Under the pieces are notes generated by a model. That model worked only from the letters and a program-made list of their open reading frames with translations. It had not been told where the DNA came from and ran no database searches. A stretch of 64,000 bases of DNA, taken from the NCBI GenBank assembly GCA_026004775.1, contig BPJU01000007.1, positions 186,001 to 250,000 of the forward strand. The letters run 5' to 3'. The stretch's first letter is position 1; the number at the start of each line of letters is the position of its first letter. The translations under genes and the position numbers were made by a program. Origin of the DNA: Pirellulaceae bacterium (GTDB lineage Bacteria; Planctomycetota; Planctomycetia; Pirellulales; Pirellulaceae). Below are positions 22,361-31,020 of the stretch, in pieces.

Positions 22361-22882
22361 GTGGCCGCGCGCGAACCGATTCTGGACTTGGGCCAAATTG
22401 ATTTCGACCGCGTCTTGGCGGACCTGGATGAGATCCGGCGATATAATCCGCAGCGGTTCGAAATGGAGCAACTGACGGCCATCGTCTATGAAGACCCGGA
22501 GCGGAAGATCTGCGTGGGCTACAAGGATGTGACGCCCGATGAGTTCTGGGTGCGCGGCCACATGCCCGGACTGCCTTTGATGCCCGGCGTGATGATGCTG
22601 GAAGCCGCTGCCCAACTGTGCAGCTACTTCACGCAAAAATATGATCTGCTCGGCGCGCAGATGGTCGGCTTCGGCGGATTGGACGAAGTGCGGTTCCGTG
22701 ATCCGGTGGTGCCGGGCGATCGGCTGGTGATCGTTTGCCAATTAGTGAAGCTGCGGCGCAATCGTATTATTATCAGCCGTTTCGAAGGGTGGGTCGGGAA
22801 TCGTCTGGTGGTGGAAGGACAGCTCAAAGGAGTACCGATACCGATCGAGGCTTTGCAGAGCGGTGCACGCTCGTCGGTCTGA
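22361..22882 (+). CDS. FabZ-like 3-hydroxyacyl-ACP dehydratase
   Basis: A 173-residue hot-dog-fold protein. The catalytic segment RGHMPGLPLMPGVMMLEAAAQ matches the FabZ signature, with His67 and Glu81 as the catalytic pair. The N-terminal 35 residues are longer than in classical FabZ. It should dehydrate 3-hydroxyacyl-ACP in fatty acid elongation, or act on a related thioester. The GTG at 22361 is preceded by GGGAGG with 7-bp spacing; an ATG at 22346 in the same frame is the alternative. trmB follows 21 bp downstream. Because of the N-terminal extension I give no gene symbol. Confidence 0.8.
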   Translation: MAAREPILDLGQIDFDRVLADLDEIRRYNPQRFEMEQLTAIVYEDPERKICVGYKDVTPDEFWVRGHMPGLPLMPGVMMLEAAAQLCSYFTQKYDLLGAQMVGFGGLDEVRFRDPVVPGDRLVIVCQLVKLRRNRIIISRFEGWVGNRLVVEGQLKGVPIPIEALQSGARSSV

Positions 22883-22903
22883 TGCGGATCGCGGGGCTGA
22901 GTG

Positions 22904-23536
22904 ATGCGTCGCAAGTCGTTGCGGGCGATCCGCGAGCAGTATGATTTGAGCGGCTACCTGGTGGAGCTTGAGCAACTGCCGCGACCGCTGGTGCCGTCGC
23001 AATATTTTGGCCAAGAGCGGCCCTTTGAGCTGGAAATCGGCAGTGGGAAAGGGTTGTTCTTGTCGCAAGCCGCCGCAGCCACGCCGGAACACTGGTTCCT
23101 GGGCGTAGAGATTTCGCTGCGCTATGCGATGTACACCGCGCTTCGGCTGCTGAAAGCCCAGGTGGCAAACGCGCGTGTCGTCCATGGCGACGCCCAACGC
23201 CTGGTGGCGGACTATTTGCCGGACGCCGTGGTGTGGCAGCTTCATATCTATTTCCCCGACCCGTGGTGGAAAAAGCGGCATCACAAACGCCGCCTGATGA
23301 CACCGGCATTTGCGCAGCAGTTGCAACGGGTACTTGCGCCGGGCGGCGAACTGCATTTTTGGACCGACGTCGCCGAGTATTTCCAAGCGGCGCGGGACAT
23401 GATCGAGCAATCGACCCGGCTCGAACCGCTACCGGTCGAGCTGGACGAATCGGGGGAGACGTTCCGCACGCACTTCGAACGCCGCACGCGGCTGGAAGGC
23501 CGCACGGTATATCGAGCTCGTTTCCGCCGCTCCTGA
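22904..23536 (+). CDS. trmB: tRNA (guanine-N7-)-methyltransferase
   Basis: A 210-residue methyltransferase that makes m7G46 in tRNA. The SAM-binding motif LEIGSGKG lies near residue 47. The family hallmark FPDPWWKKRHHKRRL follows at about 117-131, and a motif HFWTDVAEYF near 150. A GTG immediately in front of the ATG could also serve as start. The gene ends 29 bp before the convergent purF stop. Length and motifs are complete. Confidence 0.93.
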   Translation: MRRKSLRAIREQYDLSGYLVELEQLPRPLVPSQYFGQERPFELEIGSGKGLFLSQAAAATPEHWFLGVEISLRYAMYTALRLLKAQVANARVVHGDAQRLVADYLPDAVVWQLHIYFPDPWWKKRHHKRRLMTPAFAQQLQRVLAPGGELHFWTDVAEYFQAARDMIEQSTRLEPLPVELDESGETFRTHFERRTRLEGRTVYRARFRRS

Positions 23537-23565
23537 TCGGCCTTCGTCGGATGGGTACAAATCGG

Positions 23566-25170
23566 CTATGCCGTGCGGCCGCCGCCTTCGGTCGACGCCG
23601 CACATATCTCGTACGTGCGGCGGTCGGAGGATCGCTCCTGTAGGGCGATTTGATAGAGCTGTTCGCCGGCCCGCGTCGGGTAGCGGCCGGTAATACAGGC
23701 CTGGCACAATTGCGACGCGTCCAGACCGATGGCTCGAGCCACCGCCTCGACCGGTAAATAGCGGAGCGAATCAGCGCCCAGAGCTTCAGCCATGCGGTCT
23801 TGGGCTTCAGCCGTCAGTCGCCCGTCTTGCAAGTACGGCGGAGCGAACAGTTCGCCGACGGTGGACATGTCAATGCCGTAGAAGCAGGGAGCGATAATCG
23901 GAGGGCACGCCACTCGGACATGGACTTCGCGGGCGCCGCCGGCGCTGCGCAGCTTGGCCAGCAGCACGCGCATGGTGGTCGAGCGCACGATGGAATCTTC
24001 CACCAGGATCACTCGCTTGCCTTCCAGCACTTCCCGAAGCGGTATGTACTTCAGTGCCGCTTTCTCCAGCCGCGAGCTGCTTCCTTCGATGAAAGTGCGG
24101 CCCAGGTAGCGGTTGCGGATCAGTCCCTCGCGGGAGGGCAACCCCAGCTCGAAGGCCATGGCGTCGGCCGCCGGCTTGCTGGTGTCCGGCACGGGCACCA
24201 CGATCGTCTGCTCGTCCAACTCCACCAGCCGCTCCTGCCGTTCCAGCCTTGCCAACTCCACCCCCAACGCCGTCCGCGACAGGTAGACGCTCCGCTCATC
24301 CAGCGTGCTGGCGACATTGGCAAAATAGATCCACTCGAAAAAGCAATGGGCTCGTCGCGGCGAGTCGGCGAAGCGTTCCAAGCGGACGCCATCGCTGCTG
24401 ACGACCAGTGCCGTACCGGGTTCCAGCGACCGGATGTTCTCCGGGCGCAATCCCAGGTTCAGCAGAGCCACGCTTTCACTGGCGGCGGCAAAGAGCGGGC
24501 CTTCGATCGCGTAGCACAGCGGTTTGATGCCCAGCGGGTCACGAGCCACCAGCAAGCTGCCTTGGGCGGTGAGCAGAGTCAGGCTGTAGGCGCCGTCGAA
24601 CCGCCGGCTCACCTCCCGCATCACCTCCACCAGCGTCGGCCGCCGATCGCCGGACATCTCCCGGCAGATCTCGTGCATGATGATTTCCGTATCGTTCTGG
24701 CGTATCAGGTGGTGGTCGTCCTCTTCCAGAATCCGCTGCCGAAGTTGGGGATAATTCGCCAATTGGCCGTTGAAAGCGAAGCTGAACCACTTGCGCTTTT
24801 CGATGTGATGGCGTTCGTACGGTTGCGCATAATTGCGGTCTTCCTGGCCGCATGTCGCATAGCGCACATGACCAATGCCGGCTCTGCCGGCCAATCGTTG
24901 CATGAGGCTCTCGGACTTGCCGCTATGCGACAACCGAAATACTTCGGTTACCGTACCGACGTCTTTGTAGGTGTCGATCAGCGACGGTCGATTCGGGTTC
25001 CACGTCGAAATGCCGGCCGACAATTGGCCTCGGTTCTGCAGGTCCAGCAGCATCCGCGGCAACAGCCGCGTCACCTGGCTGGCATCACCCAGCGGACAAA
25101 GTGGACTGACCTCCTTGCCCGGCAAATGATAAACTGCAACGATACCACATTCGTGACACAAGTCGCTCAT
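23566..25170 (-). CDS. purF: Amidophosphoribosyltransferase
   Basis: A 534-residue enzyme for the first step of purine synthesis, making phosphoribosylamine from PRPP and glutamine. The N-terminus [14 protein letters not shown] gives a short propeptide in front of the putative nucleophile Cys8. Glutaminase residues are seen in GHVRYAT and in the [10 protein letters not shown] segment. The PRPP loop is [15 protein letters not shown]. Cysteines in [17 protein letters not shown] and the C-terminal LCQAC match the positions of the [4Fe-4S] ligands of the Bacillus-type enzyme. An iron-sulfur cluster is therefore likely. The open frame continues upstream beneath proB; that part is only a shadow. 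The start is set by the PurF N-terminus. Confidence 0.94.
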   Translation of the reverse strand: MSDLCHECGIVAVYHLPGKEVSPLCPLGDASQVTRLLPRMLLDLQNRGQLSAGISTWNPNRPSLIDTYKDVGTVTEVFRLSHSGKSESLMQRLAGRAGIGHVRYATCGQEDRNYAQPYERHHIEKRKWFSFAFNGQLANYPQLRQRILEEDDHHLIRQNDTEIIMHEICREMSGDRRPTLVEVMREVSRRFDGAYSLTLLTAQGSLLVARDPLGIKPLCYAIEGPLFAAASESVALLNLGLRPENIRSLEPGTALVVSSDGVRLERFADSPRRAHCFFEWIYFANVASTLDERSVYLSRTALGVELARLERQERLVELDEQTIVVPVPDTSKPAADAMAFELGLPSREGLIRNRYLGRTFIEGSSSRLEKAALKYIPLREVLEGKRVILVEDSIVRSTTMRVLLAKLRSAGGAREVHVRVACPPIIAPCFYGIDMSTVGELFAPPYLQDGRLTAEAQDRMAEALGADSLRYLPVEAVARAIGLDASQLCQACITGRYPTRAGEQLYQIALQERSSDRRTYEICAASTEGGGRTA

Positions 25171-25293
25171 GGAGTGGCACAACTTTCCTGGAACAAACAC
25201 CAAACGGTGGTCGAAGCACCGGTCGAGCCGGCACCCTAACACAAGTGTTGTGACGGGACCGGAGAATTGCAAGTGGACGAGGGGAGGTGGTGG

Positions 25294-26481
25294 GTGAGTG
25301 CGGGTAGCCCGTTGGTGACGGACCTGGTGCGGCAAGAGATTGCCGCTTCGGCTCGCTTGCTGGTGGTCAAGGTCGGGACGCGCGTCCTGACGGCTGACGA
25401 TGGGCGTCTGGATCACCAACAGGTGGCTCGTATTGCCGAACAGCTCTGTGCTTTGCGTTCGCAAGGACGCCAGGTGGTGCTGGTCAGCTCGGGGGCCGTC
25501 GGTGCCGGTGTGGGCCAGTTGGGGCTGGCGCGCCGCCCCACCGATCTGGCTCATTTGCAAGCCGTGGCCGCCGTCGGACAAGCTCGTCTGATCGAGGCGT
25601 ATGATCGCGTATTGAGCCGGTTCGGGATCGTGTCGGCTCAGGTGCTGTTGACGGCCGACGACTTGGACCATCGCACGCGCTACTTGAACGTCCGCAACAC
25701 GCTCCGCTGCTTGTTGGAGTACGGTGCGTTGCCGATCGTCAACGAAAACGACACGGTGGCGGTGGACGAGCTGATGTTGACGTTCGGCGATAACGACGCC
25801 CTGGCCGCTCGCGTCACCAACCTGTTGTGCGCCCCGTTGTTGGTGATCCTGTCGGACGTGGCCGGATTGTACGACGGCGATCCGAAAAACCCCAACGCCC
25901 GGCTGGTGGACGTGGTATGGAAGATCGATCGGAAGGTAGAGCAGTGGGTTTCGGATGGGCGGTCGCAGTGGACGCGAGGAGGTATGGCCAGCAAGTTGCG
26001 GGCGGCCAAAGCGGTGACGGCGGCCGGTGAGAACGTGATCATTGCCGGTGGCCGCCAGCCCGATGTGCTGGTGCGGATCATGCGGGGCGAACCGGTCGGT
26101 ACGCTGTTTGTGGCACAGGGAAAGTCGGTCGACCCTCGCCGCCGGTGGATCGGCTTTTCGGCTCGACCGCGCGGTACTATCGTGGCCGACGCCGGTGCTT
26201 GCCGAGCCCTGGTGCACCAGGGACGCAGCCTGCTGCCGATCGGCGTGGTGTCGGTCCAGGGTCAGTTCCGCAAAGGGGATGTCGTTTCGGTGTGCGATCC
26301 ATCAGGCAAAGAGATTGCTCGAGGGCTGACCAACTACGGTTCGGACGAAGTGGAGCGGATCCGAGGTCTGCACAGCCACCAGATCGCCGAACGTTTGGGA
26401 CACCGCCCCTACGAAGAACTGATCCATCGCGATAATCTGTTGGTATGGGCGGCCGATGAGGCCGATGAGTTGGGGGCTTGA
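25294..26481 (+). CDS. proB: Glutamate 5-kinase
   Basis: A 395-residue enzyme of the amino acid kinase family with a C-terminal PUA domain. It phosphorylates glutamate in the first step of proline synthesis. The N-terminal [11 protein letters not shown] and [11 protein letters not shown] segments, the [12 protein letters not shown] loop and [11 protein letters not shown] are typical. The PUA domain spans about residues 285-385. The GTG at 25294 follows a strong GGGGAGGTGG site. In-frame starts 21-27 bp upstream are less well placed. The gene is divergent from purF and is followed 18 bp later by the deaminase fusion. No proA is nearby. Confidence 0.92.
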   Translation: MSAGSPLVTDLVRQEIAASARLLVVKVGTRVLTADDGRLDHQQVARIAEQLCALRSQGRQVVLVSSGAVGAGVGQLGLARRPTDLAHLQAVAAVGQARLIEAYDRVLSRFGIVSAQVLLTADDLDHRTRYLNVRNTLRCLLEYGALPIVNENDTVAVDELMLTFGDNDALAARVTNLLCAPLLVILSDVAGLYDGDPKNPNARLVDVVWKIDRKVEQWVSDGRSQWTRGGMASKLRAAKAVTAAGENVIIAGGRQPDVLVRIMRGEPVGTLFVAQGKSVDPRRRWIGFSARPRGTIVADAGACRALVHQGRSLLPIGVVSVQGQFRKGDVVSVCDPSGKEIARGLTNYGSDEVERIRGLHSHQIAERLGHRPYEELIHRDNLLVWAADEADELGA

Positions 26482-26499
26482 CAGATACGACGAACAGAC

Positions 26500-28407
26500 A
26501 TGGAAGCTTCACCGGACAAGTTGAAACGCAAGCGGATGGAGGCTTATCGGCGAGTGCCGGGGACGCGCGTGCCGACTTTCGTCTTCCAAAGCGGTAAGAC
26601 ACTGGCTCGCCATGTCGCTCAGCTCATCGCCCAAGTGATCCGCGAACGAAATGCGCTGGGACAAAACTGCGTGCTGGGACTGCCGACCGGCTCGACGCCC
26701 ATCGGTGTCTACCGCGAGTTGATCCGGATGTACCGTGATGGGCAGATCGACTTTTCGCGGGTTGTCACCTTCAACCTGGATGAATACTACGGCCTGGGGC
26801 CCGATTCGCTCCAGAGCTATCATCGCTGGATGCACGAACACTTTTTCCGCCACGTAAACATCCCGCCGCAGAATATCCACATCCCCAGCGGGCTTACTCC
26901 CGTCGACCGGCTGGAAGCCTACTGCCGCGAATACGAAACGGCGATTCAGCAGGCGGGTGGCATCGATCTGATGCTGTTGGGGATCGGTACCAACGGCCAC
27001 ATCGGCTTCAACGAACCGTTCAGCCAGCGCTACAGCCGTACCCGCCTGTGCACGCTCGACCCGGTGACACGCCGCAATGCGGCCAGTGACTTTTTCGGCG
27101 AAGAGAACGTGCCGCAACAGGCGATCACGATGGGGCTGGCGACGATCCTCGAATCGCGCAAGATCATCCTGATGGCCCTGGGCGAACACAAAGCGCCCGT
27201 CATCAAAGAAACGTGTGAAGGTCCGGTCACGCCGCGCGTTCCGGCCAGTTATCTTCAGGAACACCCGGACGCGGCCGTGTATGTCGACGCGGCGGCCGGC
27301 AAAGACTTGACGGCTTGTGCCACGCCCTGGCTGCTGGAAAGCGTCGCCTGGGATGAATACTGGATCAAGCGGGCTGTGTTGTGGCTGTGCGATCAAACCG
27401 GGAAAGCGCTTCTCAAACTGGATGACGATGACTTCCGCAACTACAATCTCCATCAATTACTGCGGCACCATGGGCCGGCGGAAAAATTGGCACATCAAGT
27501 GTTCCGCTGGATGATGAATACCATCGAATACCATCCGGCCGGGCGCTCCCGCAAACGGATTCTCTGCTTCAGCCCCCACCCGGATGATGACGTCATCAGT
27601 ATGGGTGGCACGCTCATCCGGCTGGTCTGTGACGGCCACGAAGTCCATATCGCCTATATGACCAGCGGCAATATCGCCGTGTTCGATCACGATGCCCGCC
27701 GGGTGGCCGACTTGGTGGTCGAATACAATCGGCTGTTCGGGATCGACGAAGAGCGGTCGCGGCAGGTCTATCGAGCGGTCGACGAATGGCTGGCTCGCAA
27801 AAAGCCTGGTGAGCCGGATGAGGAGGCTGTGCAGAAGATCAAGGCTCTTATCCGATGGAGCGAAGCCAAGGCGGCAGCAGCCGTCGTCGGATGCCGCGAA
27901 GATCACCTGCATTTTCTCGACCTGCCGTTCTATCGCACCGGTACGGTCGATAAAAAACCGATCGGCGAAGAAGATATCCAGATCCTCATCGACCTCATCC
28001 AACAAGTCTCGCCTCATCAGATCTACGTGGCCGGGGATCTCTCCGATCCTCATGGAACCCACCGATTGTGTGCTGAGGCCGTTTTTGCCGCGCTGGAACG
28101 GTTGGAGGGGCGCTTGTCGATTCAGCCGGAAGTGTTGTTGTATCGCGGGGCGTGGCAAGAATACGAATTGCACGAAATCCAGATCGCCGTGCCGCTCAGC
28201 CCTCAAGACATCGAAACCAAACGTCAGGCGATCTTCATGCACGAAAGCCAGAAAGACGAGGCGTTGTTTCCGGGAAACGATCCGCGCGAGTTCTGGCAGC
28301 GGGCCGAGGATCGCAATCGAGCCACGGCCGACCGATTCAATCGCATCGGCTTGCCCGAATACTACGCCATGGAAGCCTTCGTCCGCTGGGACGGCATGCC
28401 ACTGTGA
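26500..28407 (+). CDS. Glucosamine-6-phosphate deaminase fused to a PIG-L/LmbE deacetylase domain
   Basis: A 635-residue two-domain protein. The N-terminal half (about 20-290) is a NagB-type isomerase/deaminase with LGLPTGSTP, TFNLDEYYGL and GIGTNGHIGFNEP, which hold the catalytic Asp, His and Glu. The C-terminal half (about 350-600) starts with SPHPDDDVISMGGTL (358 onward), the zinc-binding AHPDD-type motif of the PIG-L/LmbE deacetylases. A fusion of this kind could deacetylate GlcNAc-6-phosphate or a related sugar and then deaminate it, joining two consecutive steps. That order is inference; the LmbE substrate is unknown. Similar fusions are known from Bacteroidetes and planctomycetes. The gene starts 18 bp after proB. 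Confidence 0.88.
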   Translation: MEASPDKLKRKRMEAYRRVPGTRVPTFVFQSGKTLARHVAQLIAQVIRERNALGQNCVLGLPTGSTPIGVYRELIRMYRDGQIDFSRVVTFNLDEYYGLGPDSLQSYHRWMHEHFFRHVNIPPQNIHIPSGLTPVDRLEAYCREYETAIQQAGGIDLMLLGIGTNGHIGFNEPFSQRYSRTRLCTLDPVTRRNAASDFFGEENVPQQAITMGLATILESRKIILMALGEHKAPVIKETCEGPVTPRVPASYLQEHPDAAVYVDAAAGKDLTACATPWLLESVAWDEYWIKRAVLWLCDQTGKALLKLDDDDFRNYNLHQLLRHHGPAEKLAHQVFRWMMNTIEYHPAGRSRKRILCFSPHPDDDVISMGGTLIRLVCDGHEVHIAYMTSGNIAVFDHDARRVADLVVEYNRLFGIDEERSRQVYRAVDEWLARKKPGEPDEEAVQKIKALIRWSEAKAAAAVVGCREDHLHFLDLPFYRTGTVDKKPIGEEDIQILIDLIQQVSPHQIYVAGDLSDPHGTHRLCAEAVFAALERLEGRLSIQPEVLLYRGAWQEYELHEIQIAVPLSPQDIETKRQAIFMHESQKDEALFPGNDPREFWQRAEDRNRATADRFNRIGLPEYYAMEAFVRWDGMPL

Positions 28408-29047
28408 CGGCCTAGTGCTACGTCGCCGGATGGTTTCTGGTTATAAGGATTTTCTTTTGCCGCGGCCGTCCGACGTGGTCATTTGCCAGCCGATCATTTG
28501 GCGGCTGGCGCTGCGCCGTTGGTCGTCGAGATCAACGGACTTGGTAGTGACCATTCAATGGACCAATTGGCGAGTTTCTGTAAACCCGGAGTTGCGTGGG
28601 TGGGCTCTGTAAAGAACCGGGCGACGCGATGACCAAGCCACCGCGAAACAATGGTGCCAAGCACTACGGTCCGCGGGCCAAATATGGTGTTAGGCAGTAC
28701 GGTTCGCCGCCGAAAAACGAGGTGCCAGGCACTACGCCAACGAGAAAAGGTGGTGCCAGGCACTAGCGTTACCGCGAAAAGCGTGGTGCCAGGCACTACG
28801 GTTTTGCCGGCCGGGCCACCAACCGATACCACCCTAATTGTGGATAATGCTATAAGACAATATCGCTACTTCCCGGGCTCGCGTTCGCCCCGACAGCCAC
28901 AATACCGCTCAGAAAAGCCTCAACAAGAAGCCCAAAAGACCAATTGCCGGCTCTTACAAGCCGCCACCGACAAGACTCTCACCCCACAACCCCTTGCGGG
29001 CTGCTAAAAAAGCTCCGAAAAACTGAACTTTCATCCATCACGGGACA
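28408..29047. other. Intergenic region with degenerate tandem repeats
   Basis: About 640 bp between the convergent deaminase fusion and RAYT-like genes. The centre is the tandem repeat listed separately. The remainder shows no gene; open frames here repeat short peptides only because of the DNA repeat and change frame between units. Confidence 0.5.
28653..28802. repeat. Five degenerate tandem units, ~33-bp period, core GGTGCCAGGCACTACG
   Basis: Units begin at 28653, 28686, 28721, 28752 and 28785, giving steps of 33, 35, 31 and 33 bp. The core contains the near-perfect palindrome GTGCCAGGCAC. The segment between cores is also partly conserved (ACCGCGAAAA-like). The second copy has several changes. 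Units are too short and too variable for a CRISPR array. The steps are not all multiples of three, so it is not a coding repeat. It lies about 250 bp past the 3' end of the RAYT-like gene. Confidence 0.75.
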
Positions 29048-30709
29048 CTAACTCGAGTCCAACCGATTCTCGTCCGAGCCTGCCCGCTCCTCGCGCTGCC
29101 TACGCAACACTGCCCGCCGCCGCCTCACCCAATCGTTAAACCCTAACAACTCCTTGGCGGTCCTCCGCGGATTGCGCACCCACGCCTCGCCCGTCCGTAT
29201 CACATCCGCTACCCGCAACCGCACCCGCCCGAGCACCCCGCGCAGCCTCTCCAACTCCGCTTCGCCATAGCCCATCAAAAGCGCTACCACCCCCGCCAAT
29301 TCGTCCGGATTCTCCCTTACCGGCAATAACCGCTCGACCCATTGTTGAACCTCTCCCTCCGTGCTCAAACCCGACAGTTGACAGGCTTGCCCCCACACCT
29401 GAAGCCAATGGGCCAAGTTCCGGCGCACTCTGTCTCGCAGATTCTCATCCAGCGGCTTTACCTGGAGCAATTCGTCCGTGATTTTCCAGTCACGACCCGG
29501 GCGGTGTATCCGCTCCTCTTCCACATCGGCGCTGGGCTTCATCAACCGCCAAATCCGCCATGTGGCACCCAACCACCGCGAAAGCGCTACCCATTCGACC
29601 GGGTCGACCGGCCCTAATCCCGATATCCCGTGCCACTGGTCTACGTCGGCTGCCGGCCAGCCCTCTGTCCGGCAATCCACCGGACCTAACGCCAGCACTT
29701 CGCGTATTTCTTCCACATAGCCATCAATTTGTATTGGCTCAACAGCGCCGGCACTCGCCGCCCCATTTGCCTGCCGGCCTTGCCCTGATGCGTTTTGCCT
29801 TGATGTATTTTGCCGGGACGCATTTTGCTTGGATGGACTGTGCCGGGACGGATTCTGCCTTGATGGATGTTGCGCACCATCCGGCACGTGCAGCCCGCCC
29901 GCTACTACTAACCCCGATTCCAGCTCCACACCCGCCACCTGAATCCTGCGACCGTCCGGAGTCCGCAGCCCCGTGATCACCAATTCGTTGAGGTCCGTTA
30001 CCACCTGGAGCAAGCTGTCGTCGTCTTCCAGGCCTTTCTCACGCATCAAACCCACATATCGGTCCCACAGCGAACCGCTGTGACACACCTCTGATATCGG
30101 GACCACACCGGTCGAGACCAGCTCGATTTCTTGAATCAATGCCACCAGGATCGAATGCGACTCGGCATTGACCGGCACCGAGCCATATCGGTCCGACCAA
30201 AAGTGGCCGCTCACCTGGTCCTCCCGGTTGAAGAGGATCGCCACGCGCTGCTTGACCACTTGTTCGAAGAAAGGCAGCGACGCCAATTGCCCCCGCCAAT
30301 ACTCAATAAACTCCACGTCCTGGCAAAGCACTTCCGGTGGCGGTGCATTACGCCTCCAGCGGATGCGGTGCTTTCTGCACCTCTTGGCAACCGGCCTGGG
30401 AAAAGCACGCTTTACGCGAAGCAGTATCTCCCCAGCCGACCAACTCTTCGCCCACTCCGGATGCACGTGCAGATAGCTTACCCAGGCGTTGGGCAGCACA
30501 GCCGTCGAATAGAGCTCCAACGAAAAGGACGGAAGGTAGTGGTTACAAGTGTCGAGAATCGTTTTGCGCCTGTGGGCAAAATCCTTTCCTCGTAACGGGT
30601 TCTTGCCCAACAGGGCTTCCTGGCGAGAACACTCCGAGATGCACGCTACCCGCACAGGTTGGCCGTCGGGCAAGATCTCATATCGAGCCGCACGTCCCAT
30701 CGATGCCAC
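29048..30709 (-). CDS. IS200/RAYT-like protein lacking the HUH motif
   Basis: A 553-residue protein that resembles the large IS200-like, REP-associated transposase relatives of planctomycetes. It opens MASMGRAARYEI and has the family features ISECSRQEAL, GKDFAHRR and GHFWSDRYGSVPV. Where active members read SNHFHLILRSRP, this one reads PNAWVSYLHVHP, so the two metal-binding histidines are gone. A low-complexity linker at about 279-309 repeats Ser-Arg-Gln-Asn units. The C-terminal 250 residues have no family I recognise. It is probably not an active transposase; it could be exapted or decaying, but the intact frame argues for selection. No terminal inverted repeats were seen. Confidence 0.65.
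   Translation of the reverse strand: MASMGRAARYEILPDGQPVRVACISECSRQEALLGKNPLRGKDFAHRRKTILDTCNHYLPSFSLELYSTAVLPNAWVSYLHVHPEWAKSWSAGEILLRVKRAFPRPVAKRCRKHRIRWRRNAPPPEVLCQDVEFIEYWRGQLASLPFFEQVVKQRVAILFNREDQVSGHFWSDRYGSVPVNAESHSILVALIQEIELVSTGVVPISEVCHSGSLWDRYVGLMREKGLEDDDSLLQVVTDLNELVITGLRTPDGRRIQVAGVELESGLVVAGGLHVPDGAQHPSRQNPSRHSPSKQNASRQNTSRQNASGQGRQANGAASAGAVEPIQIDGYVEEIREVLALGPVDCRTEGWPAADVDQWHGISGLGPVDPVEWVALSRWLGATWRIWRLMKPSADVEEERIHRPGRDWKITDELLQVKPLDENLRDRVRRNLAHWLQVWGQACQLSGLSTEGEVQQWVERLLPVRENPDELAGVVALLMGYGEAELERLRGVLGRVRLRVADVIRTGEAWVRNPRRTAKELLGFNDWVRRRRAVLRRQREERAGSDENRLDSS
29788..29872 (-). repeat. In-frame 15-bp repeats inside the RAYT-like gene
   Basis: Imperfect 15-bp units encode five-residue repeats of the type Ser-Arg-Gln-Asn-Ala/Pro/Thr. 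About six units are present. They form a polar linker between the transposase-like and the C-terminal parts, and are prone to length change. Confidence 0.65.
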
Positions 30710-31020
30710 CTCCGTTCGGCGCGCACGTCGCGGCCCACGGCGCTTGCCGAAACCCAGCCTACCCCTCCTGTCTTACTTAAATTTATCCCCACCCCTGGGA
30801 ATCAAGAACGGGGTGGCCGATTTTTAACTACACAAAAGAATCCCTTGGGCACGGCAAATTCAATGTGGCGCTGACCGAGGGTGGTGACTCAAAAAGGCTT
30901 GCTTGCGCTCGATGCGCTCGCCTTGCCGGGAATCGAGCAAAGCTGAAAAAGCCCAAAAACGGTCACTGTTACAAAAACCGAGAAGCGGCGCCGGTCAGGT
31001 CGTTTTGACGGGACACCAGA
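30710..31020. other. Intergenic region between the RAYT-like gene and the RND pump gene
   Basis: About 311 bp that should hold the RAYT-like gene's promoter and the end of the RND transcript (both on the minus strand). I see no gene, RNA or convincing terminator. Confidence 0.4.

Noticed and set aside
25171-26217. A long open frame continuing upstream of purF on the minus strand
   Set aside because: It lies opposite proB and has no PurF-like sequence; the conserved PurF N-terminus starts at 25170.
28653-28802. Possible CRISPR array
   Set aside because: Units are short, degenerate, and the segments between them are also similar; no cas genes nearby.
28651-29007. A frame repeating VVPGTT-like peptides
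   Set aside because: The peptide repeat is produced by the tandem DNA repeat, whose steps are not all multiples of three; no gene signals.
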